Shown one piece after another: positions 47,560-56,500 of a DNA stretch of 64,000 bases. A model generated the notes under the pieces. It saw only the letters and a list, made by a program, of their open reading frames with translations. It made no database searches and was not told the DNA's origin. Origin of the DNA: Pseudomonas sp. NFR16 (GTDB lineage: Bacteria; Pseudomonadota; Gammaproteobacteria; Pseudomonadales; Pseudomonadaceae); assembly GCF_900108875.1 (NCBI RefSeq), contig NZ_FNYJ01000001.1:1159258-1223257 (forward strand), given 5' to 3'. The position numbers were made by a program, and so were the translations under genes. Position 1 is the stretch's first letter. Every line of letters starts with the position of its first letter.

Positions 47560-47970
47560 TCACACAACTCGTCGTTGCGCCTCACTGACCAGCTTAAGCT
47601 TGTCTACAAGGCCTTTATCACCGTTTTTAAGCGCATAATCATTGTTTTGGCTTGGCAGTGGTTTTAACGGCGTTGACACATTGGCCGCTGCCTGCTCAAT
47701 TACTTTCCGACATGATGCACGGACAGGACGTATCGCACCAATATCAACGCCTTTCACTCCATTAGCGTTGGCATAGCTGACAATATCCGCTTCTGCGTGG
47801 CCAGTTCCAACAACTACTTTTTTGCCTTCTTGCAATCTCACTCCAGGGCGAAGATAGTCACGAGGTTCACCTGTACTGCGCAGAACAGAGCGAACACCAT
47901 TGGCATCATCGACAACCGAAACGATGAATTTCACTTTCACGGGCTTGGATAAGGTTAGATGGGTTGTCAT
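47560..47970 (-). CDS. Standalone deaminase-superfamily toxin domain, probably inactivated
   Basis: 136 residues. The central stretch PRDYLRPGVRLQEGK then GTGHAEADIVSYANANGV matches the predicted nucleic-acid deaminase toxins found at Rhs and CdiA tips: zinc His58 and catalytic Glu60 in HAE. The second zinc motif should be Cys-x-x-Cys but reads P-V-R-A-S-C (R84, C87). The Arg codon is CGT, one transition from the Cys codon TGT (plus-strand base 47721), so recent loss of activity is likely. GAGG lies 8 bases upstream of the ATG. No delivery domain remains. Confidence 0.75.
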   Translation of the reverse strand: MTTHLTLSKPVKVKFIVSVVDDANGVRSVLRSTGEPRDYLRPGVRLQEGKKVVVGTGHAEADIVSYANANGVKGVDIGAIRPVRASCRKVIEQAAANVSTPLKPLPSQNNDYALKNGDKGLVDKLKLVSEAQRRVV

Positions 47971-48012
47971 ACGCGAGACCTCGCCCTAGAGAAGTACCTG
48001 CGCCTTTTGCAC

Positions 48013-48324
48013 CTACAAATCATACTCTCGGCGACAGAAGACAAAACTTCCGACGCACTCAAGACTTCCAATCGAACACGACTCAAACTTACATTCTAAG
48101 TCTATCCGAAGTATTTTGTCTTGACCAATTGAGGCTGAAACATTTGTAGCAACGACCTCTAAGCTTTCCCAGTCAAAGTCGGTGGGCGGCCTATCAAGAT
48201 AGTAGCAAATAAGCAAAGTTCGGTCTTCCGCGAGAGAAAGAGCGATCGCTCTTATTGCAGGATATATCTCACCAATCAGAGCGCGCCAAACACACAAAAC
48301 CAGCCAATCAGGCAAAATTTTCAT
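48013..48324 (-). CDS. Immunity protein of the orphan Ntox50-type module
   Basis: 103 residues starting MKILPDWLVLCVWRALIGE. Its ATG overlaps the toxin stop codon by 4 bases (ATGA), the tight layout usual for toxin and immunity pairs. The sequence RALIGEIYPAIRAIALSLAEDRTLL resembles small cytoplasmic immunity proteins that I have seen beside polymorphic toxins. No membrane helix, so it probably binds the toxin in the cytoplasm. Base composition is AT-richer than the chromosome. Confidence 0.7.
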   Translation of the reverse strand: MKILPDWLVLCVWRALIGEIYPAIRAIALSLAEDRTLLICYYLDRPPTDFDWESLEVVATNVSASIGQDKILRIDLECKFESCSIGSLECVGSFVFCRREYDL

Positions 48325-50717
48325 GGCTTTGCTCCAACAGTAGCCGGGTTTGTTGGAACAATATGTGCTCCGTTTTTGCCTGAATGTATTGTTCCATACC
48401 TAGTCGCCAAGCCTGAGGAGCCATCGACACCAATGTTTTGACCAAAGTCAACTATTGGCTGCCCTCGTGAACCGTAACCTACCACTGAAAACTCTCCTGC
48501 ATGAGCACCACTCAACAATTTTTGAGGATCGACGCCCTCATCAAAATAGCTGCGTCCGGGAATAAAATTGTTATGCCCCAGAACATGTTTGCCTTGCTGT
48601 CCAGCATGTATATTGCTGGATACGTTGTCCAGTGAGGCACTTGTGGCTTTTGTACCACGTGCCTCCGCCCAATACAAATAGGCCTTCTGCACACTAGCCG
48701 ATTCTTTGACGGAGGCGCTTGAAACTGCATTGCTGACAACGGTGACCGGAGCGATCAGGACACCACTCACGATCCCTTGCCCTTCAAAGTATGTCCGTTC
48801 CAGATCGGTTTTTGCTGTTAAAGCACGGTCAATCAGCGTGAATTTAAGCTCGTCGCAAACTTCCGTAGGACACTGCAGATCGCCAAGAGCGGCCAGCCCC
48901 CCGGCCACCTGAGTCAGCAGATCACGTGCTCGGGCAGGCCCCACTGTGGAAAGTGCATCTTTCAAATTGTCTTGGCTAAGCTGGTCATATGTACTCTTTC
49001 CGTACTGACCGATCCAAGTGTTACGGTAGCAAATGTCATCGCCAGCGCAGGCTTTCATATCGCCAACGAAATCTTCCATTTCGTAATGGTTTAGAAAGTT
49101 GTATTGAGTAGCGTTTTTTGCGATCCAGGCCCCCGCCGCCACAGCCTTTGCATCACCGCCTGCCAGCGCTGCTGACAGCAACCCTACCATTTGAGAGGCT
49201 GAGGTCAGGAGCACGTCCCGCTGCTCCGGCGAAAGCTGAGTGATGCCTCTGCGCAGTGAGGTCGCTAAAGCCTCGTTCGCCCCTGCCGCGATAGCCCCTG
49301 CATAAAAACTACTGCCAGAAGCCTCGGCTAAAACTCCGCCGATCAGAGCATGCAACGCGATTTTTCCAGCGCTTCCGTCAGTTAGACGTAGCCCGCCGAC
49401 TGCATCAAAACTCGCTGCCGTAGCCGTATTAAGCAATGACGTGGCTAACCCGTCGCCAAAGCTTGCGTTCATCCCCAACGCCTTGCTTAAAGCGGTTGCA
49501 GTGCCATTTTGCAACAGCTGATTTGCAACAAATCTTCCAATGTTTTCCGGGCTAGACAAATCAATCGTAACTTTGCCCGTGAGGGGATCCGTTTTGGTAC
49601 CAGTCATACCATCAAACAGTCCAGCGGTAAGGCCTGCTGTAATTCCGCCAACGGCGTATCCCTCCAGAGCGGTACTGGAAGTGGTGTCCTTGAGTATGGC
49701 TCCGAGGTCTCCTCGATTATTAATCAGACTGGTCGTGGCTGTAGTAGCAGCGCTCGTCGCTATCGCGGCGCCACCGGCAGCTAGCGCCGTACCTGCACCG
49801 GCTGCGCTGAGGGCACTCATCGCCGCTGGGCCCACAAATGCCGCTAGTACAACAGCAATAGCCAACTGCGCCGCCGCACCCAATCCTGAGTTGCTGTACT
49901 TGAAAGACTGATGAATTTCCCGAACTATTCGCCAGTCAACATCGCCCCGCTTTTCAGCGTCCTTCAGCCAAGCAAGATCGGGATCTGCCTTGACCATCGC
50001 ATCAATCGCTTGACTGACAGTCTGCCTATTAACCCGCTTCACATCGATGTGCAGGCCATCCACAGCGTTGATAACCAAATTGCCCTTGGCCAACAATTCG
50101 CTCTGGCGCAGGGTTTCATCGGTGCGTCCCTTACCCGACATCGACGTCCAGGCGAGACTGCTGTTGCTCTTCTCGTGACTCTCCTGATGAAGATCCTTCA
50201 CACCTTCAAAAGTGATTGCACCACCGCTATCGACTGTCAGGTCTTTGCCACTCTCTAGCCTGGCCACCTGATAGTGCTGATCGCCTCCGCTGACCAGCAT
50301 CATGTTGCCGCCGGAGGTGATTTCGCTGCCGATGTTGGTGACGTGCGTCACCTCATCGCGCTTGGTTTTGTTCCTGCCGAACGAGCCTTTGCTTTTCTTG
50401 TCGTAGAGCGAGTAATCACTGTCCTGAGCGGCGAGGATGTCGAGCTCGTCGCCCGCCACCAGGTAAGCTTCGTCGCCTGCGGTGATGCGGCTTGAGATGA
50501 CGGCCAGGTTCTGCCCGGCACTGACGGCGACGCTGCCGCCGGCGTTGATCTCGGTCGAGACCTGATGGACATAATCCTCCTGCACCGTCGGTTTCTTGCT
50601 CTTGGACAGGAAGTGATCTTCATCGGCGGCCGAGGCGATGGTGACGTTCTCGGTGGCTGCAATGGCAATATCGCGCTTGGCATCGATCTGGGTCGCGATG
50701 GCGTTGACGTCGCGACC
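48321..50717 (-). CDS. Orphan CdiA C-terminal module with Ntox50-like toxin (5'-truncated)
   Basis: Open frame without secretion or repeat domains, starting where homology to the main cdiA begins (50717). There is no credible start codon; the first in-frame start, a GTG, is at 50585. It repeats the cdiA hemagglutinin-repeat end at 95 percent or better, then a diverged DUF637/pretoxin region (SGKIALHALIGGVLAEASG, then AGANEALATSL). The tip (about 48321-48614: GQQGKHVLGHNNFIPGRSYF, then DFGQNIGV and GKNGAHIVPTNP) matches polymorphic toxin type 50, a predicted RNase. Probably silent until recombined into the main gene. Confidence 0.8.
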   Translation of the reverse strand, partial: GRDVNAIATQIDAKRDIAIAATENVTIASAADEDHFLSKSKKPTVQEDYVHQVSTEINAGGSVAVSAGQNLAVISSRITAGDEAYLVAGDELDILAAQDSDYSLYDKKSKGSFGRNKTKRDEVTHVTNIGSEITSGGNMMLVSGGDQHYQVARLESGKDLTVDSGGAITFEGVKDLHQESHEKSNSSLAWTSMSGKGRTDETLRQSELLAKGNLVINAVDGLHIDVKRVNRQTVSQAIDAMVKADPDLAWLKDAEKRGDVDWRIVREIHQSFKYSNSGLGAAAQLAIAVVLAAFVGPAAMSALSAAGAGTALAAGGAAIATSAATTATTSLINNRGDLGAILKDTTSSTALEGYAVGGITAGLTAGLFDGMTGTKTDPLTGKVTIDLSSPENIGRFVANQLLQNGTATALSKALGMNASFGDGLATSLLNTATAASFDAVGGLRLTDGSAGKIALHALIGGVLAEASGSSFYAGAIAAGANEALATSLRRGITQLSPEQRDVLLTSASQMVGLLSAALAGGDAKAVAAGAWIAKNATQYNFLNHYEMEDFVGDMKACAGDDICYRNTWIGQYGKSTYDQLSQDNLKDALSTVGPARARDLLTQVAGGLAALGDLQCPTEVCDELKFTLIDRALTAKTDLERTYFEGQGIVSGVLIAPVTVVSNAVSSASVKESASVQKAYLYWAEARGTKATSASLDNVSSNIHAGQQGKHVLGHNNFIPGRSYFDEGVDPQKLLSGAHAGEFSVVGYGSRGQPIVDFGQNIGVDGSSGLATRYGTIHSGKNGAHIVPTNPATVGAKP
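50030..50717 (-). repeat. Direct repeat, copy in orphan cdiA-CT
   Basis: About 690 bases nearly identical to 55550-56237, at a constant 5,520-base offset and in the same orientation. At 50717 the match ends abruptly at the lipoprotein-gene side; toward 49900 identity falls to about 80 percent. Confidence 0.9.
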
Positions 50718-50735
50718 CGATCTCTGGCGGAAGCG

Positions 50736-51437
50736 CTACTGAACCAGATCCTTGACTAACTGTTCATCGACGATCTGCGAGACCCCATCCAATACTGTAC
50801 GCAATAACTCGGGCTCGGTGCGATACCTTAGCGGCGTGTAGCCATAAGTGTTGCCACTATTAAACGGCGTTATGTATTCCGTTTTTTGCCATACGCGTTC
50901 GTCCACCCGCTTGAGACTGCCTGTGACACTGATCGTCGGGTAAACCACACTACTGAACCCTTGGGTGAGCGCGAACCCCCAATTGTTGACCGTCAGCTGA
51001 AGCTCGGCATCGGCAGCTTCCTGCTCACTGACAATTTTGAAACGCCCGGTTGTCGCTAGTTTATCCGCGAAGTTCTTCCTGACTATTTCACCAAGGTCGA
51101 TATTGGCGCTATTCATGCTGTAGACAATCGCCTCCACTGTCGACATGGAGGCCAAATCCCCGGCTTTCATCCCCGCCGCAAAACCGGCACCGGAAAGGGC
51201 CGCAGTGCCAACGCCAGAAGCCTTGAACGCAGCACCCGCTGCAACGCCGGCACCCGCACCCAACGCAGCACCCCATGCTTGCTCACGCCCCATGTAATTA
51301 ATATCTTTTGTCGACCAGACTACAGGGAGAATCTTGATGGTGTGAATTTGCGACTGGTATTCGGGCTTGAATTTTTGGTTGCTGCAGCCGGAGAGGACTA
51401 CAAGTAACAATACTGCAAAAATCCTAAGAAGCAACAT
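50736..51437 (-). CDS. Putative lipoprotein with glycine-zipper
   Basis: 233 residues, signal peptide MLLLRIFAVLLLVVLSGC (lipobox cysteine 18) and GGAG upstream. Residues 55-95 are glycine/alanine-rich (AWGAALGAGAGVAAGAAFKA), a glycine-zipper that may insert in or line a membrane. The rest is a mixed alpha/beta domain. Function unknown; perhaps a fixed chromosomal gene into which the toxin island rearranged. Its TAG stop (50736-50738) is in the same frame as the orphan cdiA-CT, with only seven codons, the stop included, before the homology begins. Confidence 0.75.
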   Translation of the reverse strand: MLLLRIFAVLLLVVLSGCSNQKFKPEYQSQIHTIKILPVVWSTKDINYMGREQAWGAALGAGAGVAAGAAFKASGVGTAALSGAGFAAGMKAGDLASMSTVEAIVYSMNSANIDLGEIVRKNFADKLATTGRFKIVSEQEAADAELQLTVNNWGFALTQGFSSVVYPTISVTGSLKRVDERVWQKTEYITPFNSGNTYGYTPLRYRTEPELLRTVLDGVSQIVDEQLVKDLVQ

Positions 51438-51518
51438 CTGTTAATACTCCATGATCGATATCATACGGAAGCCTTCCTCTTATACCTTCTTCAAGGCGTA
51501 ACATAACACCCGCAAATA

Positions 51519-51797
51519 TCAAAACAGAAAAAATAGTAATGCATATACGAAAAAAGCAAAAATCGCAAGCCAACGTCTGAATACAGGATCTGCGCGAGGA
51601 GACTGACCTCCTGGGCCTATTGTGACCCACCCTCCTCTCAAATAATTATAAACTGCCTGCCCAAACCAAACTTGCGTGAGGAACATTGAGAAAAACCGAT
51701 ACCATTGACCGTTAAACCTCACACAACAAAAAACTAGCGAAATTGCAAGCAGAAAGATACCCACCAAATGACAATGTTTCTTCAGAATTTTTAGCAC
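51519..51797 (-). CDS. Small membrane protein, putative immunity protein
   Basis: 92 residues with a GTG start directly following the stop codon of the toxin tail upstream (TAAGTG). Hydrophobic helices at about 10-27, 33-50 and 75-92; Cys and aromatic rich. The zero-base spacing after a toxin-like reading frame and the AT-rich composition suggest a membrane-embedded immunity protein. No named family recognised. Confidence 0.6.
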   Translation of the reverse strand: MLKILKKHCHLVGIFLLAISLVFCCVRFNGQWYRFFSMFLTQVWFGQAVYNYLRGGWVTIGPGGQSPRADPVFRRWLAIFAFFVYALLFFLF

Positions 51798-52058
51798 TTA
51801 ATTCCCTTTCGCTATGTCTGCAGCCGTTTGAGTAATTGCATCCCATACACCCGCAGGAGCAAACGCATTAGATAATTGGTTTGCAGCTTGCTCTGACATA
51901 CCTTCAGACACGGCAAACTTCTCGAATGATGAACTCAAGGCAGTGCTGACTAACGTCGAAGGCAAATCGTTTTTAGGTAAAGCATGACCCGCATTTTGGT
52001 TGAGAACGCCGGCAGGGGAAAATTTAAATGCGGATTGAAGCTGAAACTTGCAGGAAAG
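51798..52058 (-). pseudogene. 3' tail of an unidentified polymorphic toxin
   Basis: 86 codons open from just after an in-frame TGA (52059-52061) to TAA. The credible protein part reads NQNAGHALPKNDLPSTLVST, then SSSFEKFAVSEGMSEQ and ends QTAADIAKGN. It has no start codon or ribosome site, so it is a remnant of a toxin C-terminus whose upstream part was lost. Its stop abuts the 51519-51797 gene, the classic toxin-immunity spacing. Family not recognised. Confidence 0.55.
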
Positions 52059-52076
52059 TCAAATGGCGTTCGAAAA

Positions 52077-52526
52077 CTATCCTACGTCAAATGACATCGT
52101 CCCATGCGTTTCTTTAAGACTTTCCAGCCATGCCTTTGCATCCAATAAATAAACCTGTTTTTTTAGCAGCGCTTCAACCATAGTTTCATCATCGACTTGA
52201 ACAACCACTTCTAGCTCATGCCCTTCGTTACCAATCCGATCAGATACGGAGTCACGCAAAATTCCCAAATATACATGTAGATCCGCTCTCGAAAATTTCG
52301 GCAAGGACTCATGCACAAGGACGATTTTGCGACATGGAAGCCAGCTGAAATCCCCCAAGCAGTCATAAAAGGCGTCCCAGTTAAATCCAAAATATCCGGG
52401 AAACCAAAGCAAATAATACAGCGCCCTCATCAGTTCATCAGCATCCCCAATACTCGGATCGATTCGCACATAGAAAACCTCTGCGGCGTCGTACGAAGGA
52501 GGACGCTTTACAAACGTAAATTGCAA
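52077..52526 (-). CDS. Barstar-like immunity protein
   Basis: 149 residues. The segment YFGFNWDAFYDCLGDFSWLP followed by KIVLVHESLP is the barstar (barnase-inhibitor) core, with the Trp-Asp-Ala-x-x-Asp pattern of the inhibitory helix. Barstar-type proteins block guanyl-specific RNases at toxin tips. No barnase-type toxin is beside it, so it is an orphan immunity gene; it may protect against neighbours still carrying that toxin. AT-rich. Confidence 0.8.
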   Translation of the reverse strand: MQFTFVKRPPSYDAAEVFYVRIDPSIGDADELMRALYYLLWFPGYFGFNWDAFYDCLGDFSWLPCRKIVLVHESLPKFSRADLHVYLGILRDSVSDRIGNEGHELEVVVQVDDETMVEALLKKQVYLLDAKAWLESLKETHGTMSFDVG

Positions 52527-52596
52527 TATTTTTTTTCAGACCTCAATTTTTGATTGAAATGAAGGTTTTATAGTGATCAGCCGTGTAATACATTCC

Positions 52597-53093
52597 CCCC
52601 CTTTCCAGACCAAGAAGGGTAACCAGTATTTCTTCGGTATGAAGGCTACATCGGCGCTGACGTTGAGTCTGGGCCGGTTCATCACTTCCATGGCACCGCT
52701 GCTTATGTGGCCGATTTCACCCAAGTCGCTGAACTGCTCCACGGGGAAGAAAACGCGGTCAATGCGGACGCAGGTTACACCGGTGTCGAGAAGCGGGAAG
52801 AGCACGAAAGTCGTGACGTGATCTGGCAAATCGCGGCTCGGCGCAGCACGTATTCCAAGCTGAACAAACGCTGCCTGTTGTACAAAGCCAAGCGCAAGAT
52901 CGAGTACTGCCAAGCGCAGACTCGCGCCAAGGTCGAGCATCCGTTTCGGGTCATCAAGCGTCAGTTTGGCTACGTGAAAGTGCGCTTTCGTGGGCTGATG
53001 AAAAACACGGCCCAACTGACCGCGCTGTTCGTCCTGTCGAACCTGTGGATGGCTCGAAAACGACTGATGGGTTTGGGTGAGCTGCGCACTTAA
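52597..53093 (+). mobile_element. IS5-family transposase remnant, truncated and frameshifted
   Basis: Only the C-terminal half remains. Frame 1 reads FQTKKGNQYFFGMKA, then a one-base deletion near 52648 shifts it. The rest continues in another frame as HGTAAYVADFTQVAELLHGE, DAGYTGVEKREEH, KVEHPFRVIKRQFGYVK and ends at a TAA. The shifted part is the normal IS5 DDE C-terminus, including the glutamate in KVEHPFR. It is the only plus-strand feature in the island, inserted between two immunity genes. No intact terminal repeats were identified. Confidence 0.88.
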
Positions 53094-53277
53094 CACGGAA
53101 AACCGAGCGGAAAACGCTCTGCCGCACATTGCGTTAGGCCGTTTTCAGGGAATAGCGCTGCGAGCCTGGTGAATTACGGCCTGCCACCGCTGCGCGGCAG
53201 GTTGATCGGAGCATCCCTAAGCATATCTCATCTCAACTGCTCAGAGACCTCTTCCCAAACAAGATATGACGCAGCTC

Positions 53278-53532
53278 TTATTTTCTCAAGCTTAACAAAT
53301 ACTTAAACGGGCCTTCCCTCAAATCAAACCCAATATCTTCGACCAGGCGAATAGCTTCATCATATTCTTCGCTTGTAATCAAAATATCATACTCGCAAAT
53401 ATGATCACATAGCACCTCGAAGGCCAAGCTCTCCTCGTTATATACGATATAATCCAATGCACCGCTAAGAAGAACGGGATCCAAACGCCCTTCAAATCTT
53501 TTTCCGAACATAATAATACGATCTGCAAACAT
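53278..53532 (-). CDS. cdiI: MafI/CdiI-like immunity protein for the EndoU toxin
   Basis: 84 residues starting MFADRIIMFGKRFEGRLDPV, 5 bases after the cdiA stop. The pattern FGKRFEGRLDPVLLSGALDY, then YNEESLAFEVLCDHICEYD is that of the MafI-type immunity family. It should neutralise the EndoU nuclease at the cdiA tip, so that the cell resists its own and siblings' toxin. Assignment as the cognate partner rests on position and family resemblance. Confidence 0.82.
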   Translation of the reverse strand: MFADRIIMFGKRFEGRLDPVLLSGALDYIVYNEESLAFEVLCDHICEYDILITSEEYDEAIRLVEDIGFDLREGPFKYLLSLRK

Positions 53533-53537
53533 ACTTA

Positions 53538-56500
53538 CTACCTGATTGGCTTGTATGGTGGAATTGGGGCATCATCAGGAAAAGCAGTAACCACTTTTCC
53601 AATAGCTGGCTGGTATATAACTCGCATTCGTACACCATCACGGCTTTCATAAGCTACCCATTTGGCAGCATCACCCTTAGCTGTGTAAATTCCGCCAGTT
53701 CCTGTTTGAGCATACCACTTAGTACTCGGTGATGTTGTGATATCGCCGATTGCATCAACAATTTTATCCCCTGACCAACTTTCAGGAAAAACAGTCTTTC
53801 CTTCTTGCCCCGGCCACATATGTCCACCGCTGCCAGGCTTTTCACCGTACAGGATGTGTTGCTTTGCCTCAGGAGAAAGAATGTCAACATAGTCCTTCTC
53901 AAGACCTTTCGAACCTGCCGTCAGTATATCGTCGGCACCTTCTCCAACCAACCCCGCCGCGCGCCGCTCGGCCATGTAGGCCATAATACCTTTGGCCGCA
54001 GAGCCGCCTAGGCTAGTCGCTGCCATCAGCAGAATATCTTTCTCACTCAACAGTGGAACAATCCCTCCGCCAAGAATCGTGGTCATCTGCTGATAGGCGT
54101 TCTGATTCTGCCAGTTAGACGTACCGATAGAGCCAATTTCATTTTGATGCTGAAGTGCAGCCGCCGGGCCAAATTGGTTGACCCACCCAACCGGGATAGA
54201 CCCAACATCATCCCCCGACGTTGCGTTCCCAAGTTTGCTGTTGAATAAGGTCGAATCCTTGTACTGCGCGGCCGTCGCCGAAAACGCGTAAACCGCGTCT
54301 CCTTTTGCAACGATCGGCGTTCCGTCCGACCAAGTCAGTTGGATCTTTTGATTCTTGAGCTGGGTGACCACCCCCTCAGCGACAGCCATATCGTCCAGCA
54401 AATGCTGTTTTTCAGGGTTAACATCTGCTCCGGTGTCGAGGATCGCCTTGAGCTGCGCGGCGGCGGTTGCATCAATATCGGCTCCTGCTTCGAGGTTGAG
54501 CAGCGCTTCCCACGAAATGCCAGAGTTACTCTTGCCCTGCTCATCCAGTTTGGCGGCTTCCGCCGCCAACATTTTCTTTTCAAAGGTATGAAGCTGGCGG
54601 TTGTACGATTGCGCGTTGCCAGCAATCTCCGAGCCTTTCGATATGTCTCCACCTACAGCGGCAGCGGCGAACAGGCCAACCAACTTAGACGCAGCGTTCA
54701 CCATACGGTCATGATCGGTCGCATCGGCGCCTTTGAGAAACTCGCTTTTGTCTAGGTATTCAATTAACGCTTCGTTTGCACCCGCAGCGGCAGCGCCGGT
54801 TTTGAAATCTCCGCCCATAACCTCGGAGAGAAGTCCGCCGACGACAGCGTGTAGGGCAATTTTGTAGGCACCACTCTCTGGCAGGTCAAACTTCTTGCCA
54901 ATGTCACCTACGCCATTGAATGCAGTCGCTTGCAGTACGGTGAACACACCCCCCATCATCGAATCTTTGAAAGTGCCAGTGCCCAACGCCTCATTGAGCG
55001 CACCGTTTACTGCGCCGCCTGCCAGTTGAATTGCGCTAAACCTGGCCAATGCCGCCGGATCCATAAGGCTCGGCACGACACTGGGCCCTGTTATTTTGCC
55101 GGTCGCGGAGTCCATGCTGGCGCCAAACCAGTTCGAACTCGCATAATTAATGAAGCCGGCTGTCAGTCCGGATACCGCCGCGCTTTGCAAGCTTCCTTTG
55201 CTGAAAGTGTCCTTGACGACCGCGCCAAGGTTGCCCTTGTTACTGATTGCACTGTTAGCTGTACTAACCTCCAGACTCACTACCACAGCGTTCGCCAAGC
55301 CAGCACTGAACGTACCCGCAGTAGCGCCAATTAACCCGGCGCCAGCACCGCCCGTGAAAGCAGCGAGCAAAATGGCCAGCGCCAACTGAGCTCCAGCACC
55401 CAGTCCTGAATGCGAGTATTTGAACGACTGGTGAATCTCTTTCACCATCCTCCAGTCGACATCCCCTCTCTTCTCGGCGTCCTTCAGCCAAGCCAAATCA
55501 GGGCTTGCAGTAACCATCGCATCGATGGCTTCACTGACGGTCTGCTGATTAACCCGCTTCACATCGATGTGCAGGCCATCCACCGCCTTGATCGCCAAGT
55601 TGCCTTTGGCGATCAGCTCACTCTGGCGCAAGGTTTCATCGGTGCGTCCCTTACCCGACATCGACGTCCAGGCGAGACTGCTGTTGCTCTTCTCATGACT
55701 TTCCTGATGAAGATCTTTCACACCTTCAAAAGTGATTGCACCACCGCTATCGACTGTCAGGTCTTTGCCACTCTCTAGCCTAGCCACCTGATAGTGCTGA
55801 TCGCCTCCGCTGACCAGCATCATGTTGCCGCCGGAGGTGATTTCGCTGCCGATGTTGGTGACGTGCGTCACCTCATCGCGCTTGGTTTTCTTCCTGCCGA
55901 ACGAGCCTTTGCTTTTCTTGTTGTAGAGCGAGTAATCACTGTCCTGAGCGGCGAAGATGTCGAGCTTGTCGCCCGCCACCAAGTAAGCTTCGTCGCCTGC
56001 GGTGATGCGGCTTGAGATGACGGCCAGGTTCTGCCCGGCACTGAGGGCGACGCTGCCGCCTGCGTTGATCTCGGTCGACACCTGATGGACATGATCCTCC
56101 TGAATCGTCAGTTTCTTGCTCTTGGACAGGAAGTGATCTTCATTGGCCGCCGAGGCGATGGTGACGTTCTCGGTGGCTGCAATGGCAATATCGCGCTTGG
56201 CATCGATCTGGGTCGCGATGGCGTTGACGTCACGACCGGCCTGCACTGACAGATCACGGCCTGCGCCTACCGTCGCGCTTATCTGGGTGACATCGCTGCT
56301 GGTGTGCTTGCGGTTCAGTACCAGGCTGTCGGCCAACTGGCTGGAAACGGTGTTGACGTCACGTCCGGCACTCAGGGCCAGGTCGCGCCCGCTCTGCAAC
56401 GCGCTGCCAATGTTGTTGATGTCTCGGCCTGCGGAGACGCTCAGGTCATTGGCCGCTTCGATGCGTGCAGCACTGTCTGCGTAGTCCTTGTGCAGTCGGC

